DNA of 41,414 bases from Bacteroidales bacterium (lineage in GTDB: Bacteria > Bacteroidota > Bacteroidia > Bacteroidales > VadinHA17), in contig JALONR010000032.1 in NCBI GenBank assembly GCA_025454815.1, positions 1-41,414 on the forward strand. The letters run 5' to 3'. The notes beneath the pieces were generated by a model that was not told the DNA's origin, made no database searches, and saw only the letters and a program-made list of their open reading frames with translations. Positions 23,655-30,720 of the stretch are shown in pieces. The number at the start of each line of letters is the position of its first letter. The first letter of the stretch is position 1. The position numbers and the translations under genes were made by a program.

Positions 23655-23834
23655 GGTTTCAGAGAAGGAGTGCCACAATCCCTTTTTGTATTTATCAGAG
23701 AAGGCCTGCCCCTGTCTCTTTCTCCAGGTTTCAGAGAAGGTCTGCCCCTGTCTCTTTCTCCAGGTTTCAGAGAAGGTCTGCCCCTGTCTCTTTCTCCAGG
23801 TTTCAGAGAAGGTCTGCCCCCTTTTCCTTTGTGC
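23655..23834. repeat. Tandem array, five phased 36-bp units, spanning the hydF 3' end
   Basis: Units start at 23655, 23691, 23727, 23763 and 23799. Units 3 and 4 are identical, unit 2 differs at 4 positions, and the outer units are more diverged in part. Each contains TCAGAGAAGG and most contain CTGCCCC. The hydF stop codon (23803-23805) lies in the last unit, and the same GADLL-stop reading recurs in the inner units of the array on the minus strand. Confidence 0.9.
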
Positions 23835-25038
23835 CGGTAAAAGGTTCGGTGGCTCGGTTGAATATGCCGTGGACATAAGCTATTGCCATGCCGTAATTGG
23901 TTATCGGGATATTATGATTTTTCGGTTCGCGCAGCCTGTTCAGCAGCTGGCGGTGTGTCACCATGCATCCGCCACACTGAATAACCAGGGCATAATCTTC
24001 CACCGGCCTTGGGAGGCTGTCAAGCCCTGCCACCGTGTCAAAATCAAGTTTCTTCCCTGAAAAATTTGTTATCCATCTCGGAATCTTGACCCTTCCAATA
24101 TCATCACATGAGACATTGTGGGTACATGACTCGAGCAGCAATACCCTGTCTCCGTCCTTCAGTTCCCCTATCTTCGGGGTTCCCCGAAGGTACTCCGCGA
24201 AATCACCCTTCTGACGTGCAAGCACAATGCTGAAGCTAGTCAGGGGGATATCACGCGGTATGGATGCGTCAGCCTTGAGGAAGACCTGGCTGTCAGTAAT
24301 CGCCAGGGCAGGTTTGATTCCCGTTCGCCGCAGGAAGGCATCAACCTCCCTTTCCTTGAGGACGATTGCCGTGCAGTCATTGTCCAGGATGTCACGTATG
24401 ACCTGTACCTGGGGGAGAATGAGTCTCCCCTCGGGGGCCTCGATATCTATCGGGGTGATAAGTAAAACCGTGTCACCCGGGCTGACCAGGTCACCGATAA
24501 GTCCGTGGATCTTAAGGGCAGTTGGAGGCATGGCCTCCTTTATGATCCGCAACAGTGGAGGGTTGTATTTCTCCGGATTCAGTGCGGAGTAGACTGCCAC
24601 TTCCCTTCCGGTAAGGGTCCTGATTTTTTCGCGGAGCTCATCGGTAGCCGGTGAGATGTCACTCTTGTTATGCACAATAACGAAGGGAACGTCAAGCCTG
24701 GTAAATTCCCGGATAAGCCTTACTTCATGATCACCAAACCTGTTTTCGGAAATAACCAGTATTGCAAGGTCGATCAGCTTAAGGGCTGACATGGTTTTTT
24801 TGATACGCAGCTCGCCCAGGTCACCGGTATCATCAATGCCTGCTGTGTCAAGGAAGATCAGAGGCCCAAGACCGTGTACCTCGATGCTCTTTTTCACCGG
24901 GTCAGTGGTGGTTCCGGCAACATCTGAAACAATAGCTATATCCTGTCCTACCAGCGCATTGATCAGTGAGCTTTTGCCAACATTTCTCCGGCCGAATATT
25001 CCCACATGGGGTTTGGTATCCCTCCCTTTTGCTGTCAT
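23803..25038 (-). CDS. hydF: [FeFe]-hydrogenase maturation GTPase HydF
   Basis: HydF is the scaffold on which the two-iron part of the hydrogenase H-cluster is assembled before transfer to the hydrogenase. The N-terminal GTPase domain has the P-loop GRRNVGKSS, DTAG and NKSD. A middle dimerisation domain follows. The C-terminal cluster domain keeps CTH (C310, H312 numbered from the TTG frame start) and CGGC (C360, C363). The residue before CGGC is Gln where many HydF have His. The frame extends to a TTG at 25053, but the ATG at 25038 sits 4 nt after the upstream stop with AAGG before it and is preferred, giving 411 residues. HydE, HydG and the hydrogenase are not in the window. The gene ends inside a tandem repeat array. 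Confidence 0.94.
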   Translation of the reverse strand: MTAKGRDTKPHVGIFGRRNVGKSSLINALVGQDIAIVSDVAGTTTDPVKKSIEVHGLGPLIFLDTAGIDDTGDLGELRIKKTMSALKLIDLAILVISENRFGDHEVRLIREFTRLDVPFVIVHNKSDISPATDELREKIRTLTGREVAVYSALNPEKYNPPLLRIIKEAMPPTALKIHGLIGDLVSPGDTVLLITPIDIEAPEGRLILPQVQVIRDILDNDCTAIVLKEREVDAFLRRTGIKPALAITDSQVFLKADASIPRDIPLTSFSIVLARQKGDFAEYLRGTPKIGELKDGDRVLLLESCTHNVSCDDIGRVKIPRWITNFSGKKLDFDTVAGLDSLPRPVEDYALVIQCGGCMVTHRQLLNRLREPKNHNIPITNYGMAIAYVHGIFNRATEPFTGTKEKGADLL

Positions 25039-25042
25039 CCTT

Positions 25043-26485
25043 TCACTCTTCAAGATCCTTCATCCGGTAACCGCCCTGAACCAGGTTTTCAGGTTTAAGT
25101 ATCTCAATGAGTTTATCTGACCTGATATATCCCAGTTTCTCATTGGCTTCGAATATGTTAAGCCCTTCCTCCTTCATCAGCCCGGCAACGACGGCAGCCT
25201 TTTTATAACCGATATAAGGGAGTAATGCTGTAGTGATCACTGGGCTTGACATTACCTGTTTTTCCGCTTCGCCTGCCTCAATCTCTATCCCTGCAAGCAT
25301 ATTCCGGGCCATTGAACGGTCAGCGGCAATAAGGCTTTTGATGCTTTCAAGCAATCCATGGCCTATCAGCGGGAGGTAGGCATTGAGTTCAAGTGATCCC
25401 TGGGCTGCAAGACCTGAAATGAGAAGATCATTGCTGTATACTTTATGGGAGGAGCTGATCACAAATTCCGCAATCACCGGGTTGACTTTACCTGGCATCA
25501 CGGAGCTGCCGGCCTGCCTTGCCGGAATGGAGAGCGAGCGTAACCGGTGGACGTCGGAAGCCAGAATGCGAATATCTCCCGCCATTTTCTCCATGGTGAC
25601 AGCGTGAGCCTTTATTATGCCGTGGACCTCCACAAGGGGGTCAAGGTTCGAAGTGGCATCAGACAGGTTTTCTCCCCGGGTAACCGGCAAGCCTGTCAGA
25701 TGCTGGAGCTTTGGAACCACTTCGGCAACGAAGTACCTGGGAACCGCTATTGAGGTGCCTGTCGCCGATCCCCCGAGGTTAACCACCTTTATTCTTTCAA
25801 GGCATTTGGATACCCTCCACCAGTCTCTCGACAGCGCATCACTGTAGCCGCTGAAGAGTCTGCCGTAGGTTGACGGCACCGCCTCCTGCATCTGGGTATA
25901 GGCAATCCGGAGGGTATTCCGGTATTTCTGCTCAAGCTCTTCGGTCTTTTTTCTGAGTTCATTTATCGATTCATCCAGCTCCGACAGGAGATGCATGGCT
26001 GCCACGCGGAGGGCTGTGGGAACAACATCATTGGTCGACTGGAAGATATTTGCATCCTCAATAGGGTCAATGAAGTCATATTCACCCGGCTGCCGGCCTG
26101 TTATCTGCAGGGCACGGTTGGTGATGATTTCATTTATGTTCATGTTTATGCTGGTGCCTGCGCCGCCTGAAACTGCAGGTACAATAAAGTGATCAAAGTG
26201 TTTGCCTGCAGCACATTCTTCTGCGGCAGCAGAAAGTGCAGCGAGCTTATCCGCACTGACCACCCTTATATTCAGCCTGGCAAGGTCATACTTTTTTGCC
26301 GCCTCAGAAAAAAAGGATGCTGCCGTAAGGTAGCAGGCCCGCTTTGTTACGGCCAGGGACCTGTACCATTCAGGATGGAATCTGCCCTCATCCGGGAAAT
26401 TTTCGCTTGCCCTCACCGAATGAATGCCGTACAGAGCATTTTCATCCAGCAGTTTGTCTCCTATGAAATCCTTTTCGCGGCGCAC
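25043..26485 (-). CDS. aspA: Aspartate ammonia-lyase-like enzyme of the fumarase/aspartase superfamily
   Basis: The 480-residue product belongs to the superfamily that eliminates ammonia or another amine to give fumarate. Diagnostic blocks are AGTSINMNINEI (109-120), QSTNDVVPTA (149-158) and the catalytic loop GSSVMPGKVNP (326-336). The start is a GTG at 26485, fixed by the conserved opening REKDFIGDKLL and ALYGIHSVRA. It lies 7 bp after the upstream gene and 4 bp before hydF, so it is co-transcribed with both. From general knowledge, aspartase-family genes recur in hydrogenase-maturation clusters of Bacteroidota and Thermotogae. An ammonia supply for the bridging dithiomethylamine is a reasonable inference. 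Ordinary aspartase is the alternative. Confidence 0.87.
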   Translation of the reverse strand: MRREKDFIGDKLLDENALYGIHSVRASENFPDEGRFHPEWYRSLAVTKRACYLTAASFFSEAAKKYDLARLNIRVVSADKLAALSAAAEECAAGKHFDHFIVPAVSGGAGTSINMNINEIITNRALQITGRQPGEYDFIDPIEDANIFQSTNDVVPTALRVAAMHLLSELDESINELRKKTEELEQKYRNTLRIAYTQMQEAVPSTYGRLFSGYSDALSRDWWRVSKCLERIKVVNLGGSATGTSIAVPRYFVAEVVPKLQHLTGLPVTRGENLSDATSNLDPLVEVHGIIKAHAVTMEKMAGDIRILASDVHRLRSLSIPARQAGSSVMPGKVNPVIAEFVISSSHKVYSNDLLISGLAAQGSLELNAYLPLIGHGLLESIKSLIAADRSMARNMLAGIEIEAGEAEKQVMSSPVITTALLPYIGYKKAAVVAGLMKEEGLNIFEANEKLGYIRSDKLIEILKPENLVQGGYRMKDLEE

Positions 26486-26492
26486 GATCAGT

Positions 26493-27683
26493 TTATTTTA
26501 TTTCCTCCGTACCGGGCAGGGAAAGTTTCCTGGACTGGGTCTCAGCTTCTATCTCCTCGCTCTTCTTCTGAAGCTCATCTATTGATATAATCTTTGCCCT
26601 CTTCTCTGTAGGGGGGTTCAGTTTTTCCGACTTTTCAAACTCAATGATCTGTTTCTTAATGTCTTCAGGAAGCTCCTTCTGGCTTTTCAGGACAATGTCA
26701 ATGAATTCTTCAGAGAAGAACTGGTCAACCTGTATCCGGCGCTTGGCAGTATGTGCAAACTTGCCGATAATACGGCAAATGCTGTCACGGTCTTCGGGAC
26801 TCAGTTTATCCGCCAGGTCATACTCTTCGATCTTCTTGAGCGACAGTATGACGGGTTCAAGCGCATCCTTGGTGATGACGAATACGTCATAGTCGCCCAG
26901 TTTGTATGTCAGCTGTTTGATTCTGTCAATAGTGCCGGTGGGGACAACCAGGAACATTGATTTCTTCACGTTATCCTGGCTGGCATATTTCTTCAGGTTG
27001 TCAGCCTGGTTCTTTATATAGGTCGGGAAATTGGAGAGGTCATCATTTGCCGGGCTCTTGGCGTCAAAGATTATGTATTCACCGCTGATCTCGATGGTAT
27101 TGTCAGGATTTCCCCTGAAGGGAACCTTTTCGACATAGTTCACATGGTTGAGGTCACAAATGCGGATGATGGAGTTCTTCACATCTGTTTCGTGCTCAGA
27201 CCATTGTCTTTTCATTGCCTCCATTCTGTCTTCCGCCTCACGAAGTTTCTCCTCGTTCAGCCTGCGCCGCTCTGCCTCGAGGCTGTCCTTTGTCTGGTTG
27301 AGCCGTGCGATGTTCTCATTATAGTTGCGGACATTTTCTTCCCTGGTGGCTTCGAAGGCTGCCACTTTTTTTGTCAGTTCATTGATCGTGGCAGCATGCT
27401 CTCTCAGCCTGCCGTTCAACTCCTCCAGGCTTGCATCCTTGCGGGCTGACTGAACCTCCATTTCACTCACCCTGTGGGATAGGTTTTCATTTCGTGCCGA
27501 CAATTCCGTTATCCGGTTCTGCAACCTGACCGAAGCCTCCCTTGATGCCTCTGTTTCGCGGGCCATAGCCCGGAACTCCTCGTATGCATCGAAGCTGAGG
27601 TTGCGAACCCCTCTCCACTGGAAGAGCCTCTGCCAGAAGTTCAGATCCTTTATCCGGTCAAAAAAGAGGTTGAGTTTTTCCAT
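26493..27683 (-). CDS. Coiled-coil protein with PD-(D/E)XK nuclease-like core (RmuC-like)
   Basis: The 396-residue product has a long charged coiled coil (about 40-165), then an alpha/beta core with P193-D194 and D207-A-K209 (IIFDAKSP), the layout of PD-(D/E)XK nucleases. A further helical, Lys/Glu-rich C-terminus (about 330-396) follows. RmuC proteins share coiled coil plus this core, but the usual RmuC sequence blocks are not clear, so the assignment is by architecture. It starts the run leading through the aspartase-like gene to hydF, with a gap of only 7 bp. A TAACTTTG box ends 5 bp before the ATG, so transcription may begin very close to the start codon. Whether it has any role in hydrogenase maturation is unknown. 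Confidence 0.6.
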   Translation of the reverse strand: MEKLNLFFDRIKDLNFWQRLFQWRGVRNLSFDAYEEFRAMARETEASREASVRLQNRITELSARNENLSHRVSEMEVQSARKDASLEELNGRLREHAATINELTKKVAAFEATREENVRNYNENIARLNQTKDSLEAERRRLNEEKLREAEDRMEAMKRQWSEHETDVKNSIIRICDLNHVNYVEKVPFRGNPDNTIEISGEYIIFDAKSPANDDLSNFPTYIKNQADNLKKYASQDNVKKSMFLVVPTGTIDRIKQLTYKLGDYDVFVITKDALEPVILSLKKIEEYDLADKLSPEDRDSICRIIGKFAHTAKRRIQVDQFFSEEFIDIVLKSQKELPEDIKKQIIEFEKSEKLNPPTEKRAKIISIDELQKKSEEIEAETQSRKLSLPGTEEIK

Positions 27684-27772
27684 GAGTGCAAAGTTAGCAA
27701 ATCTGCAATGGTCATGTCCGAAGGCGGCGCAATTTAGTTACAACGCGGCGGGGTGTGCTTAAGCAAGTCTGA

Positions 27773-28645
27773 TCAGAGATATTTCCGAAGGTCATTGACC
27801 GACTCAAAGGCGACTACATTGTTCATTGAGATTTTGCCGGCATATGAAGCCAGGACACCGGATACGAGTATCACCTGTTCCCTGAATGCGCCTCCAATCC
27901 TCCTGAGATAATCTTCCGGCTTTCCGAAGGGAAGGCTGGTGAGGGCCCCTGTAACCAGGTAGTCAGGATGCCATCGCTCTACCAGATCGCGGAGACCAAC
28001 AAAAGGTGTCGACTGGCCAAGGTACATTATGGAGTGACCTGCCTTACGGATAATGTAGGTATAAAACAGGAGTCCCATTTCATGAAGTTCGTTTTCGGGC
28101 AGGTAAAGGACAAACTTCTTCTTCCCGGGATTGTGGGGAGGGGAAAGCGAGTCGATGGCTGTGATCAGCCTCTTCCTGAAGATGTTCGAAACAAAATGTT
28201 CTGAACCGATATCCACCGAGCCTGTATGCCACATTATACCCACTCTCCTAAGGAAGGGGAATACCACTTCAGTGAATGTCCCCTCAAAGCCCTTGTTTAT
28301 AATTGAGCGCATGAGGATATCGTTTATCCTGTCCTCATCGAGGTCTGACATTGCTACGATAAGTTCATCGAGATGTGTCTCAATATCGGTTGATTCCTTT
28401 GTAAGAAGTTTAACCTTCTCCTCGATTTCGGTTCCGCTGAAAGTGGCTATGGTTGATATTTTGATTCCCTTCCGGTAGAGGATTGAAATGTTCAGTATCC
28501 GTTTAAGATCGTCATTATCATACCACCGGCGGTTGGTATCAGTGCGGTGCGGTTTTATGATCCTGTAGCGCCGCTCCCAGATCCTTATTGTCCCGGCCAT
28601 TATGCCGGTGAGCTTTTCAAGGTCACTTATCGTGTAACGATCCAT
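27773..28645 (-). CDS. MerR-family regulator with B12-binding domain, CarH/LitR type
   Basis: CarH-type proteins are repressors that bind adenosylcobalamin and fall apart in light. The 290-residue product has a MerR winged helix (1-70, SDLEKLTGIMAGTIRIWERRY). A four-helix cobalamin cap carries W139 with E149-H150 nine residues on (Wx9EH), the light-sensing signature. A Rossmann-type B12 domain has E186-x-H188-x2-G191 (ExHxxG), where His is the lower cobalt ligand. Both signatures are complete, so B12 binding and light response are plausible. It lies 89 bp before the RmuC-like gene in the same direction. A near-consensus -7 box (TATCTTTA, 28666-28673) precedes it. No carotenoid or photolyase target gene is visible in the window. 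Confidence 0.85.
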   Translation of the reverse strand: MDRYTISDLEKLTGIMAGTIRIWERRYRIIKPHRTDTNRRWYDNDDLKRILNISILYRKGIKISTIATFSGTEIEEKVKLLTKESTDIETHLDELIVAMSDLDEDRINDILMRSIINKGFEGTFTEVVFPFLRRVGIMWHTGSVDIGSEHFVSNIFRKRLITAIDSLSPPHNPGKKKFVLYLPENELHEMGLLFYTYIIRKAGHSIMYLGQSTPFVGLRDLVERWHPDYLVTGALTSLPFGKPEDYLRRIGGAFREQVILVSGVLASYAGKISMNNVVAFESVNDLRKYL

Positions 28646-28705
28646 AAGATGGAAGATTCCGTTGTTAAAGATAATTCATTGTTCACAGCGCACATCAAGA
28701 CCCTG

Positions 28706-28736
28706 AAAAAAAAGCGACGCCCGTTGTGAGCGTCGC
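28706..28736 (-). terminator. Intrinsic terminator after the FAS1 lipoprotein gene
   Basis: On the minus strand GCGACGC (28736-28730) pairs with GCGTCGC (28720-28714), followed at once by eight T (28713-28706). It lies 28 bp after the FAS1 stop. Confidence 0.9.
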
Positions 28737-28764
28737 CTCTTTTCATGGATCATATATGGATGCC

Positions 28765-29682
28765 TTACGGCAGAAGTACACTGTTGATGACGTGTATAAC
28801 ACCATTGGAACCCTGCACGTCAGTTGCCACTATTGATGAGGTGCCGTTGATTGTCGGTGACGGGCTGAGTGACACACTGATGGTGCTTCCGTTGAGAGTT
28901 GTGACATTACCTGCCTGAAGCTGTGTTGAGCGGACGTTGCCACTGACCACATGGTAGGTAAGTATCGGGGTGAGCTGCTCAGCTGTAAGATCAGCTATAC
29001 CGGTTATTCCGAGTGTGGCAAAGAGAGCCTGGAATGCAGCATTTGTGGGAGCGAAAATTGTGAAAGGACCGCTTGCACTGAGTGCACCAACAAGGTTGGC
29101 CTTAACAACTGCCTGAACCAGAATGCTGAAATTGTCATTCGAAATAGCCAGGTCAACAACTGTGGGAGGAAGCAGAACCTTGTCGATGACATGGATGACT
29201 CCGTTTTTCACATCAACATCTGCAGCGGTAACGCTGGTGGATTTGTTCAGCTTCACGCCGGAAGATACGTCAACTTTAAGGCTGAGGTTTGAACCCTGGG
29301 CAGGGCTTAAAGTACTATAGTATCCGGTAGTGATCATTGATGATTTTGCCTCGGTTCCCAGAACATGATAAAGAAGTATGGGAGTGAGGGTCTCTTTGGT
29401 GAGGGCGTCAATACCACTTATACCAAGCTCGGTGAAAAGGGCATTGAAAGCAGCGTTCGTGGGAGCAAATACCGTAAAACTTCCAGTACCGTTAAGTACG
29501 TTTACAAGTTCAGCCTTCGCGAGGGCCTGTACCAGTATGGAAAAGTTTGCGTCAGAGCTGGCATATTCAGCAATTGTCATGTCAGCTACCGGCTTCATCT
29601 GCTCTTCTTCTTTTTCACAACCGGTAAGTATGAAGATCCCCATCAGGGCGATCAGTCCGAAAGTAAGTCTCTGTTTTTTCAT
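28765..29682 (-). CDS. Lipoprotein with two fasciclin (FAS1) domains
   Basis: The 305-residue product has a lipoprotein signal with lipobox LTGC (C22) and a Glu-rich linker, then two FAS1 domains (about 35-165 and 168-305). Each has the H1 motif TVFAPTNAAF or TIFAPTNAAF and the H2 motif NGVIHVID or NGVIHVIN. FAS1 domains mediate adhesion at surfaces. The two copies are clearly similar to each other, an internal duplication. The gene has its own strong terminator and a structured 5' region in which the start codon lies within an inverted repeat. The binding partner is unknown. Confidence 0.93.
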   Translation of the reverse strand: MKKQRLTFGLIALMGIFILTGCEKEEEQMKPVADMTIAEYASSDANFSILVQALAKAELVNVLNGTGSFTVFAPTNAAFNALFTELGISGIDALTKETLTPILLYHVLGTEAKSSMITTGYYSTLSPAQGSNLSLKVDVSSGVKLNKSTSVTAADVDVKNGVIHVIDKVLLPPTVVDLAISNDNFSILVQAVVKANLVGALSASGPFTIFAPTNAAFQALFATLGITGIADLTAEQLTPILTYHVVSGNVRSTQLQAGNVTTLNGSTISVSLSPSPTINGTSSIVATDVQGSNGVIHVINSVLLP

Positions 29683-29730
29683 GATGTTCAGTTTTTATTG
29701 GTTATTGAATTTTGAACATAGAACATCATG
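29680..29730. promoter_or_regulatory. Inverted repeat enclosing the FAS1 start codon
   Basis: CATGATGTTC (29680-29689) and GAACATCATG (29721-29730) form a perfect 10 bp inverted repeat with 31 nt between. The FAS1 ATG is in the 3' arm of the minus-strand transcript. More copies of ATGTTC/GAACAT lie alongside. It could be an RNA stem hiding the start, or paired protein sites. Confidence 0.5.
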
Positions 29731-29953
29731 ACGAAAATAATGTTCAATAAAAAGAAATTAATAATATACAAAAATCAAAATTTACATATGTATTACATGA
29801 TAGAGAAGTTATATAAATGATTGGCAAACAGTATGATGATATATAAATGTTAAAAAATGTTAAATGTACATGAAAAAAATTAAGATATTAAACAAATATT
29901 TCTGTGACCTGATTGGCAAACCTGTTGAGCCGTACAGGGTCAGGCAATATCAG

Positions 29954-30646
29954 TTATTTTAATCTTTTCAGCGGCACGAAATGTACCGGCTCAAGACGTT
30001 GCTCCGTGATCCTGCCTTTTCTTTTGGTCAGTACTATCAGTTGCTGGACTGTGGCAGGATCCCCGACCGGCATTACCAGGCGGCCTCCCTCGGCAAGCTG
30101 CTCCTTCAGGGGTTCCGGGATGTGGTCAGCGGCGGCAGTAACCATTATTATGTCAAACGGTGCTTTCCCAGGCCACCCCTTGTACCCGTCGCCATATTTT
30201 GCCACAATATTTCCGTAACCGAGTATCTTTAACCTGGCAGCAGCTTCCCTGGCCAGTTCGGGTACTATCTCAATGGTGTATACAGTGTCTACAATTTCTG
30301 CAAGTACGGCAGCCTGGTATCCTGAACCGGTACCTATTTCAAGTGCTTTTTTCCCCTTTGCCGGTTTTGCCAGCTGAGTCATATAGGCAACGATTAACGG
30401 TTGGGAAATTGTCTGGCTGTAACCTATCGGCAGGGGACGGTCACTGTATGCATTATGTGCCTGTGAGGGGGGGACAAACATGTGTCGGGGCACTTTTCTC
30501 ATTGCCTGCAATGTCTCAGGGTCGCTTATTCCCCGTGCCTCAATCTGACTGGTCACCATTTGCTGACGGGCAACCTGAAACGGATCCTTCTGGCATGGGA
30601 AAATTATGCCCGACGATACCAGAAATATGATTATCAACAGCTTCAT
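29954..30646 (-). CDS. pcm: Protein-L-isoaspartate O-methyltransferase, apparently exported
   Basis: The enzyme methylates isoaspartyl residues in aged proteins with S-adenosylmethionine. The 230-residue product has the AdoMet motif ALEIGTGSGYQAAVL, the family block RHMFVPP and the PIGYSQTISQP loop that binds the isoaspartyl substrate. Unusually, the protein begins with a hydrophobic segment MKLLIIIFLVSSGIIFPC, which looks like a signal peptide or anchor; the catalytic domain starts about residue 24. It is downstream of, and in the same direction as, the DUF5916 gene (74 bp gap). The 271 bp gap 29683-29953 between it and FAS1 is AT-rich, with no gene seen. Confidence 0.9.
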   Translation of the reverse strand: MKLLIIIFLVSSGIIFPCQKDPFQVARQQMVTSQIEARGISDPETLQAMRKVPRHMFVPPSQAHNAYSDRPLPIGYSQTISQPLIVAYMTQLAKPAKGKKALEIGTGSGYQAAVLAEIVDTVYTIEIVPELAREAAARLKILGYGNIVAKYGDGYKGWPGKAPFDIIMVTAAADHIPEPLKEQLAEGGRLVMPVGDPATVQQLIVLTKRKGRITEQRLEPVHFVPLKRLK

Positions 30647-30720
30647 ATCTGAATGTCAGCTATACAAATTACGTAAAAAAACTGTTTTTAAGGACGAAAA
30701 AGGGAGAAATCACCCGAAAG

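Noticed and set aside
23655-23834. CRISPR array
   Set aside because: The 36-bp units are head-to-tail with no spacers, and no cas gene is present.
23583-23876. 97-residue frame with four QTFSETW-type repeats on the minus strand, and matching plus-strand repeat frames (23598-23840, 23629-24060)
   Set aside because: It is the 36-bp tandem array read in another frame. It overlaps the ends of two real genes, and all frames look equally repetitive.
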